DNA of 64,000 bases from Bacillota bacterium (GTDB taxonomy: Bacteria > Bacillota > Clostridia > Lachnospirales > Lachnospiraceae), in the NCBI GenBank assembly GCA_023437365.1, contig JAEZGK010000078.1, positions 1 through 64,000 on the forward strand, given 5' to 3'. Under the pieces are notes generated by a model. That model was not told the origin of the DNA and ran no database searches. It saw only the letters and a program-made list of their open reading frames with translations. The stretch's first letter is position 1. Each line of letters opens with the position of its first letter. This document shows positions 25,919 to 35,248 of this stretch, piece after piece. Position numbers and translations under genes: made by a program.

Positions 25919-28900
25919 ATGCGATTAGTGAAGAAACTGGGATTATTATTTCTATTTAGCATATTGTTTACTGTGACAGGGTTTATTTTTACAGAGAATG
26001 AGGCCAAGGCGAGTGCTACCCCCACCTTGTCCTTGAGGATTGATAATAAAACAGTATCGGGGGACGAAAGTACGTTGGGAGCAGCACAGGCTGATATCAG
26101 TGTTTATTCTCCTGATGGATTGCCCGCCGGAACGACAATAGCCTGGAGAAATTCTAATGCCGGAGTAGTCACCTTGAGCAGTACAACGGGTGATACGGTT
26201 ACGATGAGAAGACAGGGCCCGGGCTATACGACTGTAAGAGCAGACGTTACGATAGGTACGAGAACCTATACACTGTCACGAGTAATTAAAGTGAAGTTAA
26301 TCATTGATAACTCTCCCGCACCCGGAGGAACCGGGACGACAGCAGCCAACTATGCCGGTAATATGGTTTTAGAGCTAAATAAGGGAGATACACGGCAAAT
26401 CGTACTAAAATACGTGGATTATAATTCTGCAGGGGATGTGGTAACGGGAGCCGCAATTACAGCCTCTGATTTGGATTATGTCAGCAGCAACACGAAGGTT
26501 GTGACGGTGAATTCTAATAACGGTAAGGTGACAGCAACCGGTGCAGGTGATGCTACCATTACAATCAGCACCAGAACCGCAGGTGCCAATGATCAAGTTC
26601 AGACAGAGACCTTAAGAGTTGTTGTAGTTCCGACCTTTACCCTGACTGCCCAAACTGTAACAGGCGGTGCAATCAGTTTTGAAAGCGGCAAGACTGAGGA
26701 ATCTGTTTATCATACGGGAATACCCTCCAACTTCACATTGGAAACCAATGGTAACCCGGCAAGTAATATTACCTGGAAGATCTATGATGCCAGTGATAAG
26801 TCCTCCACAAGAAAGCCTTTAACAAGCGGGGGGAAAATGACTTATAGCATAAGTGACTTGAACAACACGGTAGTGTTTACTTCAGTGAAGGCCGGTACCT
26901 ATGAGATTTATGCATTTTCCAACTCGGATTACGGCGTAGATTCAGCACTAAGCGAAGCCTATATGAAGATTGAGGTTCCGATCGATATCTCTTCAAAGAC
27001 CATTACGATGGTAGTAGGGGATGTTTATGATGTGGTTAAAGGAACCAATATACCAAGTGCGAATACCTTTAGCAGCTATGATACCAGTGATCCCAATATT
27101 GTAAGCTCCGACGGAACAGGTAAATTGACAGCTCGCACACGAGGAACGGCAACAATCACTTGTAAATATAACGGAAGTCTGAAGCTTTTTGATATTGCCC
27201 CGCCGGATATGGTATTAACGATTCATGTTATCGATGCAATTTCTTTAAGTGAGAGTAGTGCTATTATATATACGAAAGGAACCCTTCAGTTAACTGCTAA
27301 GGTGACGGATTCAGCATCGACTGTTACCTGGACCTCTAGCGCACCCTCAATTGCTACAGTAAATGCGAATGGATTGGTTACTGCAACTTCAAATGGCGGT
27401 AAGGTTAAAATAACAGCGTCTCAGACAATTAACGGGGTAGTAAAGACGGCTAGCTGCGATATTTTGGTGCAGAAATCCGTTGATACCATTACCCTGACAC
27501 CGGACAAGCTTACACTAGGTATCGGTGAGGCTAAGACAATTATTGCCCATTTTACCCCGGAGGGATTACCCAGTGTTAAGCTGGAATGGAGAACCTCTGA
27601 TGCGGAGGTTGTGGGAATCGACAGCTTTACAGATACCTCGGTAACAATCAAAGCCGGAAATAAAGGTGGACATGCTGTAATTACAGCAGTGAATAAGGAT
27701 AATGTCGTCGTGGGCTTTACTCATGTCAGTGTTCAGCAGCCGGTAACGGGAATCACGCTTTCTGAAACCTCAATTACAGCTTCTGTCAATGACGGAAGAA
27801 TTCAGCTTAGAGCAACCTGTACTCCGGACGATGCAATTAATAAGACTGTCATTTGGACCTCATCGGATACAAGCAAGGCTACGGTGGATGCCAATGGATT
27901 AATCTCCATAAAGAAGACAGGAACCGTATCTATCATTGCAACCTCAGCGGATAATCCGGCTATAAAAGCTATATGTAACATTAATATTCTGGTGCCGGTA
28001 AGCAGTATCGCACTGGATGAAACTACAAAGACGATGTATGCAGGACAGACAGCCAGACTTGGCTATACCATCCTACCCACCAATGCCAGTAATGCAGCGG
28101 TTACCTGGACTTCTACCAATACATCCGTTGCCACGGTGGATGCCACAGGTTATGTTACGGCAAAGGGTGTCGGCTCGACAGTAATTATCCTCAGATCCGT
28201 GGACAAAGGACTTTCCGTATATTGTACAATTACCGTCAAAAGAGTTGCGACAGGCCTTAAGCTTGATGTCAGTACACTGGATTTGGCAGCCGGTAAATCT
28301 TATACCTTTAAGCCGACAATTACCCCGGCAGACTCAACAGATGCAACAATTACCTGGGAATCCAGCGATACAAAGATTGCAGTCGTGGATGCCAGCGGTA
28401 AGGTTACAGGCAAGACTGCAGGTCAGACAGTCATCATGGCTAAGCTTGCTTCCGGCGGAACGGCTTACTGTAAGGTTACCGTAACTCAGCCTGCCTCCGG
28501 ACTCATTTTGAACTTTTCAGAAAAGACAGTATATGTAGGTGAGAAGTTCAATATGACAGCTTCCGTAACACCCAGTACAGCAACGCAGCTTGGTGTGAAG
28601 TGGGAGAGCTCTAATGAGAAGGTGGCAACCATTACCGAAAAAGGTGAGGTTAGCGCATTGGCAGGAGGTGTAACAATCATCACGGCAACTACCTTAGACG
28701 GAGGTTATGTTGCAAATTGTGTATTAACTGTCAGAGAAGCAGTATCGAAGATTACGATAAATTATCAGACCTATTATCTGGGTATCGATAAATTTGCATA
28801 TCTGGAGGCTACCGTATCTACTCCGAATGCAACAAATCAGGATGTAGCCTGGACCTCAAGTAATGAAGATGTTGTAACTGTAAATCAAAAGGGTAAGATA

Positions 28901-29725
28901 ACCGGACATAAGCTAGGATATGCAACAATTACAGCAACCGCTTTGGATGGAAGTGAGGTAGAAGCTACCTGTGAAGTCAGGGTTGTGATACCGGCTAGCA
29001 GTGTCACAGTAAATTATAATACGATTGCTCTTTTGGTAGGACAGACGAAGAAAATAAAGGTAACTGTCAAGCCTGATAATGCTACCTTTAAAACAGCAAA
29101 ATGGACTACCAGTGACGATAGTATTGCAGTCGTAGATGACGATGGTCTCATCATCGCCAAAAAAGCCGGCTCGGCAACGATTACTGCGGAAGCCAGGGAC
29201 AACAGCGGTAAGAAGGCATTGATTTATGTCACCGTGTATGATCGTATCGGAGCTTCAGGAATTACCCTTCAGGACAAGAAGGTAGTATTACTTCCGGGAG
29301 AAGAAAAGATGGTACAGATGGTTCTAATACCAGCCAATTCGAATGATGAAGCAACCTGGAGTACTGATAATGCTGCTGTTGCAAAAGTAGATAAAAAGAC
29401 AGGTAAGATAACTGCAAAAGCAACCGGTATTGCCTATGTAACAGCTATGACAGATTCGGGTAAGACAGCGACCGTAGAGGTGGTAGTCATCGGGTTGAAT
29501 TATACGGAACTGACCTTGGAGCAGTATACAACGTATCAGTATCCACTTCAGGTTGAGGGTGCAACTTCACCGGTAAGCTGGAGTATAGATAATCCGAATG
29601 TGGCGGTTGTCAGCAACGGAGTGATCAGCTCCCGCGGAACCGGAACGGCAATCATTACGGCTAAGGTAAATGGCAGAAAGCTGACCTGCAAGCTGAAAGT
29701 CATCAAGATAGGCGGGAAGAACTGA
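25919..29725 (+). CDS. Secreted Ig-like (BIG2) repeat protein
   Basis: The 1268-residue protein has a signal peptide (about residues 1-32, hydrophobic core LGLLFLFSILFTVTGFIF, cleavage near AKA-SA) and then about thirteen to fourteen bacterial Ig-like group 2 modules of 75-90 residues. Their hallmark is VTWTSS...VATVD..G.VTA...G...ITA, clearest between residues 430 and 1230. No LPXTG or transmembrane anchor follows, so attachment is by another route or it is secreted. BIG2 arrays are typical of adhesins and surface scaffolds. The first three modules are more diverged. A 13-bp minisatellite begins about 30 bp after the stop. Confidence 0.9.
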   Translation: MRLVKKLGLLFLFSILFTVTGFIFTENEAKASATPTLSLRIDNKTVSGDESTLGAAQADISVYSPDGLPAGTTIAWRNSNAGVVTLSSTTGDTVTMRRQGPGYTTVRADVTIGTRTYTLSRVIKVKLIIDNSPAPGGTGTTAANYAGNMVLELNKGDTRQIVLKYVDYNSAGDVVTGAAITASDLDYVSSNTKVVTVNSNNGKVTATGAGDATITISTRTAGANDQVQTETLRVVVVPTFTLTAQTVTGGAISFESGKTEESVYHTGIPSNFTLETNGNPASNITWKIYDASDKSSTRKPLTSGGKMTYSISDLNNTVVFTSVKAGTYEIYAFSNSDYGVDSALSEAYMKIEVPIDISSKTITMVVGDVYDVVKGTNIPSANTFSSYDTSDPNIVSSDGTGKLTARTRGTATITCKYNGSLKLFDIAPPDMVLTIHVIDAISLSESSAIIYTKGTLQLTAKVTDSASTVTWTSSAPSIATVNANGLVTATSNGGKVKITASQTINGVVKTASCDILVQKSVDTITLTPDKLTLGIGEAKTIIAHFTPEGLPSVKLEWRTSDAEVVGIDSFTDTSVTIKAGNKGGHAVITAVNKDNVVVGFTHVSVQQPVTGITLSETSITASVNDGRIQLRATCTPDDAINKTVIWTSSDTSKATVDANGLISIKKTGTVSIIATSADNPAIKAICNINILVPVSSIALDETTKTMYAGQTARLGYTILPTNASNAAVTWTSTNTSVATVDATGYVTAKGVGSTVIILRSVDKGLSVYCTITVKRVATGLKLDVSTLDLAAGKSYTFKPTITPADSTDATITWESSDTKIAVVDASGKVTGKTAGQTVIMAKLASGGTAYCKVTVTQPASGLILNFSEKTVYVGEKFNMTASVTPSTATQLGVKWESSNEKVATITEKGEVSALAGGVTIITATTLDGGYVANCVLTVREAVSKITINYQTYYLGIDKFAYLEATVSTPNATNQDVAWTSSNEDVVTVNQKGKITGHKLGYATITATALDGSEVEATCEVRVVIPASSVTVNYNTIALLVGQTKKIKVTVKPDNATFKTAKWTTSDDSIAVVDDDGLIIAKKAGSATITAEARDNSGKKALIYVTVYDRIGASGITLQDKKVVLLPGEEKMVQMVLIPANSNDEATWSTDNAAVAKVDKKTGKITAKATGIAYVTAMTDSGKTATVEVVVIGLNYTELTLEQYTTYQYPLQVEGATSPVSWSIDNPNVAVVSNGVISSRGTGTAIITAKVNGRKLTCKLKVIKIGGKN

Positions 29726-29757
29726 CAATAATAAGAAAAGTAATTACAATAGAAGTA

Positions 29758-29952
29758 ATAGCAAGAAATAGTAGCAAGAAACAGTAGCAAGAAACAGTAG
29801 CAAGAAACAGTAGCAAGAAACAGTAGCAAGAAACAGTAGCAAGAAACAGTAGTAAGAAATAGTAGTAAGAAATAGTAGTAAGAAATAGTAGTAAGAAATA
29901 GTAGTAAGAAATAGTAGTAAGAAATAGTAGTAAGAAATAGTAGTAAGAAATA
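29758..29952. repeat. 13-bp minisatellite
   Basis: About fifteen head-to-tail copies of a 13-bp unit run from 29758 to 29952: roughly six of GTAGCAAGAAACA followed by eight of GTAGTAAGAAATA, after one variant copy. One strand is almost all purine plus T. Degenerate AAGAAATAATA-like sequence continues to about 30015. The period is not a multiple of three and all forward frames contain stops, so it is not protein-coding; long antisense frames through it are artefacts. Confidence 0.9.
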
Positions 29953-30175
29953 ATAACAAGAAGAAATAATCAGAAATAATAAGAAGTAATAAGAAGTAAT
30001 AAGATACAATAGGAATAAGCTGTCGCAGGACAAAGAGCTTTTCTGAAAAACCAGGGCTGTTGCTAACATGTCATGATAGCTATACTTTTTAGCTTCATGT
30101 ATGATGCAGCAGCTCTCTTTCTGGCTCTGTACAAATAGTTGGGGTGGAATTCCTCTGAATCCGGATCTTTTCTTT

Positions 30176-30254
30176 CTTATTGCATAAGCGTTCGGAAGTT
30201 ATTGCTTCGCAATCCGCTCGGGCGCGAAAGTGTCAGTGGGCTGACATTTTGTTC
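30176..30254 (+). repeat. 79-bp structured repeat, copy upstream of recN
   Basis: This stretch is identical to 32287-32365 at 76 of 79 positions. It contains hairpins CTTAT/ATAAG, ATTGC/GCAAT and AGTGTCAG/CTGACATT. The copies are direct repeats 2111 bp apart, one on each side of recN. No open frame or terminator tail is associated. Confidence 0.85.
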
Positions 30255-30384
30255 AAAAAGGAGGATGAATATTGATACAAGTTTCACCCAGAAGCGGTTT
30301 ATGCAGGATGGATAGAAATACGGTGAATTTTTAGCTATTCCTACAAGGGTGAAAAGTAAAGATTGCTAAGAATTTTACCTTATG

Positions 30385-30415
30385 TTACAATGTTTTAGAA
30401 CATATGTTTTAATAT
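30385..30415 (+). promoter_or_regulatory. Candidate recN promoter with LexA (SOS) box
   Basis: GAACATATGTTT at 30398-30409 matches the Gram-positive LexA box (CGAAC-n4-GTTCG) in ten of its twelve core positions around the dyad GAAC-ATAT-GTT. It lies between a possible -35 (TTACAA, 30385-30390) and -10 (TAATAT, 30410-30415), about 40 bases before the recN start, where a bound repressor would block transcription. Confidence 0.6.
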
Positions 30416-30450
30416 TCTTTGATAAACTGCTCAGAAGAGAGGGATACTAA

Positions 30451-32136
30451 TTGTTAGTCAGCTTGCATGTGAAGAATTTTGCAATCATTAATGAGGTTGA
30501 GGTTTATTTTAAAGACCATTTGAATATCATGACCGGTGAAACCGGCGCTGGTAAGTCCATTATTATCGGATCAGTCAATGCCGCACTCGGCGCAAAGATT
30601 AACAAGGATATTGTGCGGAGCGGAGCAGAATATGCTCTGGTTGAGCTGGTATTTGAAACTGAGGACGAAGCAGTTTTTAGGGCTATGAGAGACCTTGATA
30701 TTCCATTGGAAGGAAACCAAATTATAATTTCGCGCAAGATCATGACGGGAAGAAGTATCTGCAAGATCAATGGAGAAAGTGTGACCTCCGGTGCTTTGGC
30801 CTCGATAGCCGGGATGCTGATTGATATTCATGGACAGCATGAGCACCAGTCCCTGCTGCATAAGGCAAAACACATGGAGATTGTTGATCGTTTTGCCAAA
30901 GAAGAAATCGGTACTCTGAAGCAGGATTTGGAGCAGACCTATAAAGAATATTGCAGAATCAGACAGGAAATAGATCATGCGGAAATTGACGAGGAGAAAA
31001 GAATTCGTGAGATTTCTTTTCTGGAATACGAAGTAAATGAGATTAAAAGTGCCAACCTGATCCCCGGTGAGGATGAGGAGCTGGCTGTTCAATATAAGAA
31101 GCTATCCAATGCCAATACCATATCAGAGGGTTTGCAGGCTGTTTACCGTTATACAGGGTATGAGCCATCGGCTGCAGGGGATTCAATCGGACGGGCACTC
31201 CGTCAATTAATGAAGATAGCTGAATTTGATGAAGCAATCGGCAGCTATCTTAATCAGGTATCGGATATTGATGCCTTACTGAATGACTTAAACAGAGATT
31301 TGTCACAGTATATCTCAGATGTTGAGAATCCCGAAGAGGAACTACAGGAGGTTACGGAGCGTCTGGATCTGGTTAATCATCTGAAGGCTAAATACGGCAA
31401 TTCTCTGGAACAGATACGGGATTATTGCCGAGCTTCGGAGGAGAAGCTCGATAGATATCGAGATTATGAGGAATATATGAAGAGACTCGGCAGAGAGCTT
31501 GCTGCTTCGGAGGATAAACTTAAGGAGCTATGCGAAAAGCTGTCGGAGATTAGAAAGACGAAGGCCAAGGAGCTAACTGAGAAGATGAGGGAAGCCCTGA
31601 TCGCACTGAATTTCCTGGATGTCAAGCTGGACATGGTGTTTGATCGAACTGCCCATTATAGTGCGAACGGCTTTGATGACAGTGAATTCATCATCTCCAC
31701 CAATCCCGGTGAGGAACTGAAGCCATTGTCGAGAATAGCTTCCGGTGGTGAGCTTTCCAGAATTATGCTCGGAATCAAATCTGTATTGGCGGAGAAGGAT
31801 GAGATTGAGACTTTGATTTTTGATGAAATTGATGTTGGTATCAGCGGTCGTACAGCTCAGAAGGTATCGGAGCAGTTATCAAGTATTTCCAGACATCACC
31901 AGATTATCTGTATAACCCATCTTGCGCAGATTGCGGCTATGGCTGATGCGCATTACAGTATTGAGAAGCAGACGGACGGACTGTCAACTCAGACTGTGAT
32001 CAAAGAACTCAATGAAGCAGAGAGGATTGAAGAGTTATCACGTATTCTTGGAGGAGCTGAAATTACCGATCGAGTACGAGATAGCGCCAAGGAGATGAAG
32101 GAATTAGCTGCAGCTGCTAAAAAATACAAGCATTAA
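30451..32136 (+). CDS. recN: DNA repair protein RecN
   Basis: RecN is an SMC-like ATPase that acts early at double-strand breaks. The 561-residue protein has an N-terminal Walker A GETGAGKS (29-36), a long coiled-coil middle (about 160-360), the ABC signature ASGGELSRIMLGIK, and a Walker B TLIFDEIDVGISGRTAQKV, followed by QIICITHLAQIAAMAD. It starts with TTG after AGAGAGGG. The gene is followed at a distance by spoIVB and spo0A, as in Bacillus and clostridia, but is separated from argR by a 12-kb block. A possible SOS box lies upstream. Confidence 0.96.
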   Translation: MLVSLHVKNFAIINEVEVYFKDHLNIMTGETGAGKSIIIGSVNAALGAKINKDIVRSGAEYALVELVFETEDEAVFRAMRDLDIPLEGNQIIISRKIMTGRSICKINGESVTSGALASIAGMLIDIHGQHEHQSLLHKAKHMEIVDRFAKEEIGTLKQDLEQTYKEYCRIRQEIDHAEIDEEKRIREISFLEYEVNEIKSANLIPGEDEELAVQYKKLSNANTISEGLQAVYRYTGYEPSAAGDSIGRALRQLMKIAEFDEAIGSYLNQVSDIDALLNDLNRDLSQYISDVENPEEELQEVTERLDLVNHLKAKYGNSLEQIRDYCRASEEKLDRYRDYEEYMKRLGRELAASEDKLKELCEKLSEIRKTKAKELTEKMREALIALNFLDVKLDMVFDRTAHYSANGFDDSEFIISTNPGEELKPLSRIASGGELSRIMLGIKSVLAEKDEIETLIFDEIDVGISGRTAQKVSEQLSSISRHHQIICITHLAQIAAMADAHYSIEKQTDGLSTQTVIKELNEAERIEELSRILGGAEITDRVRDSAKEMKELAAAAKKYKH

Positions 32137-32167
32137 AAAATAATAAAACAGAGAATACTTAAACTGA

Positions 32168-32197
32168 GGATATACAATACTATGTATATCCTTTTTT
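32168..32197 (+). terminator. Intrinsic terminator of recN
   Basis: An 8-bp stem, 32168-32175 with 32184-32191 (GGATATAC/GTATATCC), is followed by TTTTTT. Confidence 0.8.
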
Positions 32198-32199
32198 AA

Positions 32200-32365
32200 T
32201 GTAATAGGAGATGGCGTCCTATTACATAAAAACGCTCCGCATAGCGAACAAGTTCGCTTTGGGATACGCACCTCAGCGAATAAACGCTTATTGCATAAGC
32301 GTTCGGAAGTTATTGCTTCGCAATCCGCTCGGGCGCGAAAGTGTCGGCGGGCTGACACTTTGTTC
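32200..32365. repeat. Structured intergenic element, including the second 79-bp repeat
   Basis: Successive hairpins occupy this gap: a perfect 10-bp stem 32200-32209/32217-32226 (TGTAATAGGA), AGCGAAC/GTTCGCT at 32243-32258, CGCTTAT/ATAAGCG at 32286-32302, and AGTGTCGG/CTGACACT near 32338-32358. The part 32287-32365 is the partner of the copy upstream of recN. No gene is seen here. Confidence 0.8.
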
Positions 32366-32487
32366 TGTACGAGGAAGTTGCGTTTATGGGTTCAAAAGGC
32401 TCCGAAGGATGTATACCTGCATGAAATAACGCAGGTCACTTTTGCCTGAGACATTAAATAGAATGACGGATGATATGAGGTGAAAGG

Positions 32488-33771
32488 ATGAGGAACAGAA
32501 GAAGGTACAGATGGCTTCTAATCTGGCTTTTTATCATAAATATATTTGGAACTGTATTCTTTATATGCTATCGTATTGACAGAGGTATTCCCGATGAGAT
32601 CAAGCTGCTTGTAGGTACCAAAGAGAGCTTTGATTTTGATATGCCTCTGGAAGGTAAAATATATACCGGGGATATCGGTACTATCAGTGTAAACAATCTT
32701 AAGGTCCCCTCCAACCGTATTCATATCGATCTTAATCAGCCATTTACATTGGAATCTTCACAGACTGGACAGTATAACATAGATTTAAAGCTATTTGGTC
32801 TATTTGCTTTCAAGAAAATATCACTGGATGTCATTGAAAAGGTAGAACTCATTCCTTGCGGAATGCCCATTGGTATCTATGTTGAGACAAACGGGATACT
32901 GGTTCTGGGCAGCGGTAGGATTACAGGTGAAGACGGGTTGAATTATGAACCTGTGCGTAACAGGTTGAAATCAGGAGATTATATCCTGGCGGTTAATGGT
33001 CAGAATGTTAGCAGGAAAAGCGAACTGATTGATATTATTCAGGAATGTCGCGGTAAGGAGGTTACCTTACTGATCAGAAGAAACAGGGAGGAAATCACTG
33101 TCGAAATTACACCGGTGAAGACTGCCAGCGGCAGCTATAAGATCGGTGCCTGGATCAGAGACAATACCCAGGGTATCGGTACGTTGACCTTTATCTCCAC
33201 CGATGGGCAGTTCGGAGCACTTGGGCATGGTATTACTGACGTGGATACAGGATTATTACTTGACGTTAGAGCAGGTTCCATCTATTCAGCTGAAATTATG
33301 TCCATCATCAAAGGGAAAGAAGGGGAACCTGGCGAGCTGATTGGCATGATACGGCAAAGTGAGAAATATAAGGTTGGAAAAATCAGACAGAATACCTATC
33401 AGGGAATTTTCGGACGCGTCAGTTACGAATATGATGAAGGTCTTAATATAGAACCTCTGAAGATTGGCTTGAAGCAAGAGGTTAAGACAGGTAAGGCAAT
33501 TGTCAGGTGTACTATTGACGATGAGGTTACAGATTATGAGATTGAGATTGAAAGTGTCGATATCAGCAACAATAATCATAACAAAGGAATCGTCATTAAA
33601 ATCACGGACCCGAGACTTTTAGAGCTGACAGGAGGTATCGTACAGGGTATGAGCGGAAGTCCGATCATACAAAATAATAAGATAATCGGTGCTGTTACGC
33701 ATGTATTTATACAGGATTCAACGAAAGGTTACGGTACTTTCATAGAAAACATGGTAAATAATTTAGAATAA
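32488..33771 (+). CDS. spoIVB: SpoIVB serine peptidase
   Basis: SpoIVB is made in the forespore, crosses its inner membrane and cleaves SpoIVFA, triggering pro-sigma-K processing in the mother cell. The 427-residue protein has an N-terminal membrane segment (about 9-27), a PDZ domain (about 120-205) and an S55 peptidase domain with GALGHGITDVD and GMSGSPIIQ. The catalytic triad aligns with Bacillus as His247, Asp374 and Ser389. ATG follows GAGGTGAAAGG. Directly upstream of spo0A, as in most endospore formers. Confidence 0.95.
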   Translation: MRNRRRYRWLLIWLFIINIFGTVFFICYRIDRGIPDEIKLLVGTKESFDFDMPLEGKIYTGDIGTISVNNLKVPSNRIHIDLNQPFTLESSQTGQYNIDLKLFGLFAFKKISLDVIEKVELIPCGMPIGIYVETNGILVLGSGRITGEDGLNYEPVRNRLKSGDYILAVNGQNVSRKSELIDIIQECRGKEVTLLIRRNREEITVEITPVKTASGSYKIGAWIRDNTQGIGTLTFISTDGQFGALGHGITDVDTGLLLDVRAGSIYSAEIMSIIKGKEGEPGELIGMIRQSEKYKVGKIRQNTYQGIFGRVSYEYDEGLNIEPLKIGLKQEVKTGKAIVRCTIDDEVTDYEIEIESVDISNNNHNKGIVIKITDPRLLELTGGIVQGMSGSPIIQNNKIIGAVTHVFIQDSTKGYGTFIENMVNNLE

Positions 33772-34323
33772 GGAAATGTTTTGTTTAAAAAAGAAATCGA
33801 CGATATCCGATTAAATATAATTTATTTTATAAGAATAATACAGCATATAAACTGTATAAAATTTCCAATTATACAAAATGTTGTGGTAGCCGCTTTTTGC
33901 TTTATAAATTCCCTTAATTCGGTGTCGAATGGTGCGACAAGAAACATTTGAAAGTTGAATTTGAACTGGATATAATTCAGATATGGCAAAAATTTACAGT
34001 CGCTGTCGCTGTAAAATATGTCGTAAATATATCGGTTTCGATGTTGCATAATGAAGTAAAATGTAAAATACTAATAAGAAAAGTCACATTATGGCACTTA
34101 TATTTTGTGTATATTGCTAATGTGATAGACGTTGACGCTTAATTACGCAAGAGGTATAATGTAATCATAAAACAACATGAAACCAAAAGAGCTACATGAT
34201 AATACACAAAATGTGAAGTTTTAATTACGAACAACCAAGGGGCATTGGTTATTTGGGGAAAGTAACATGAGGTACCATGAATGAGAGAGAACAAAAATTT
34301 GTATTGGAGGTTGGAAGAGTAAA
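33772..34323. promoter_or_regulatory. spo0A control region with 0A boxes
   Basis: This 550-bp gap has no credible gene. TGTCGAA at 33923-33929 is an exact core 0A box; GCGACAA at 33934-33940 is a near match on the other strand, and TGTCGTAA lies at 34019-34026. These suggest autoregulation by Spo0A. A hairpin AACCAA/TTGGTT lies near 34234 in the leader. No confident sigma-H promoter was found by eye. Confidence 0.55.
34132..34160 (+). promoter_or_regulatory. Sigma-A-type promoter of spo0A
   Basis: TTGACG (34132-34137) and a perfect TATAAT (34155-34160) are 17 bases apart, about 165 bases before the spo0A start. The 0A boxes lie upstream of it. Confidence 0.75.
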
Positions 34324-35124
34324 ATGAGTAAGATTAATGTAGCTATTGTTGATGACAATGAGAGAATGGTGAATCTCCTCGAAGATATTTTAAAAGAGGA
34401 TTCAGATATCGAAGTTGTTGGAAAATCTGAGAACGGAATCGACGCTCTTGATATGATTAAAGAGAAAAAACCGGACGTGGTATTATTAGACTTGATCATG
34501 CCGAAGCTGGATGGCTTAGGTGTTATGGAGAAAGTAAGAAGGGATGCCGAATTCAAGAAGAGTCCTTCCTTCATCGTGATTACAGCAATCGGTCAGGAGG
34601 GTGTAACCGAGAGTGCATTCGAGCTGGGTGCAAATTACTATATTATGAAACCTTTTGACAATAATGTTATCCTGTCACGAATCAAGCAGCTGAAGGGTGA
34701 TTATCATAATAAGCTGATTGATAACCATAGAGTGAGCGCTTATGAAAACAAGAGCGCATACATGGAACGCAATCTCGAATCAGATGTTACCAACATCATT
34801 CATGAGATCGGTGTTCCGGCACATATTAAAGGTTACCAGTACTTACGAGATGCTATTATGATGTCAGTGAATGATGCGGAGATGCTGAATTCCATAACAA
34901 AGCTATTATATCCTTCCATTGCTAAGCGCCACAAGACCACTCCGAGCAGAGTGGAAAGAGCAATCCGTCATGCGATTGAGGTGGCATGGAGCAGAGGAAA
35001 GATGGATACTATTGATGAACTGTTCGGTTATACTGTTAGTAATGGTAAGGGTAAACCCACGAATTCTGAATTTGTTGCTTTGATTGCAGATAAGATTCGT
35101 CTTGAATATAAGCTTAGATCATAG
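34324..35124 (+). CDS. spo0A: Sporulation master regulator Spo0A
   Basis: Spo0A, once phosphorylated, switches the cell into sporulation by binding 0A boxes. The 266-residue protein has a receiver domain with VDDNERMVNLL, Asp56 in LLDLIMPKLDG, the threonine in VITAIGQEG and the lysine in MKPFD. The C-terminal DNA-binding domain has HEIGVPAHIKGYQYLRDAI and TTPSRVERAIRHAIEVAWSRG, the recognition helix, both nearly invariant in endospore formers. ATG follows TTGGAGGTTGG. In clostridia it is usually phosphorylated directly by orphan kinases; none is adjacent here. Confidence 0.98.
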   Translation: MSKINVAIVDDNERMVNLLEDILKEDSDIEVVGKSENGIDALDMIKEKKPDVVLLDLIMPKLDGLGVMEKVRRDAEFKKSPSFIVITAIGQEGVTESAFELGANYYIMKPFDNNVILSRIKQLKGDYHNKLIDNHRVSAYENKSAYMERNLESDVTNIIHEIGVPAHIKGYQYLRDAIMMSVNDAEMLNSITKLLYPSIAKRHKTTPSRVERAIRHAIEVAWSRGKMDTIDELFGYTVSNGKGKPTNSEFVALIADKIRLEYKLRS

Positions 35125-35138
35125 TAACCCTTTTATAG

Positions 35139-35181
35139 AAAGAGGCCTTTGCATAACCAATTTGCAAAGGTCTCTTTTACA
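35139..35181 (+). terminator. Intrinsic terminator of spo0A
   Basis: A 15-bp stem, 35139-35153 with 35163-35177 (one G-T pair), closes a nine-base loop and ends in TTTT. Confidence 0.9.
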
Positions 35182-35248
35182 TACAGGTTACATATTTCCT
35201 CCGGGACTTGAGATAATAAATATATGCAGTTTAAAAGGAGGAGCAATT

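Noticed and set aside
29548..30069. A 173-codon minus-strand frame encoding a Leu/Tyr/Phe-rich repeat protein
   Set aside because: It is the reverse reading of the 13-bp minisatellite and the end of the Ig-like gene; there is no ribosome-binding site.
33948..34142. A 64-codon frame before spo0A
   Set aside because: It has no ribosome-binding site or recognisable sequence, and it overlaps the control region with 0A boxes and the promoter.
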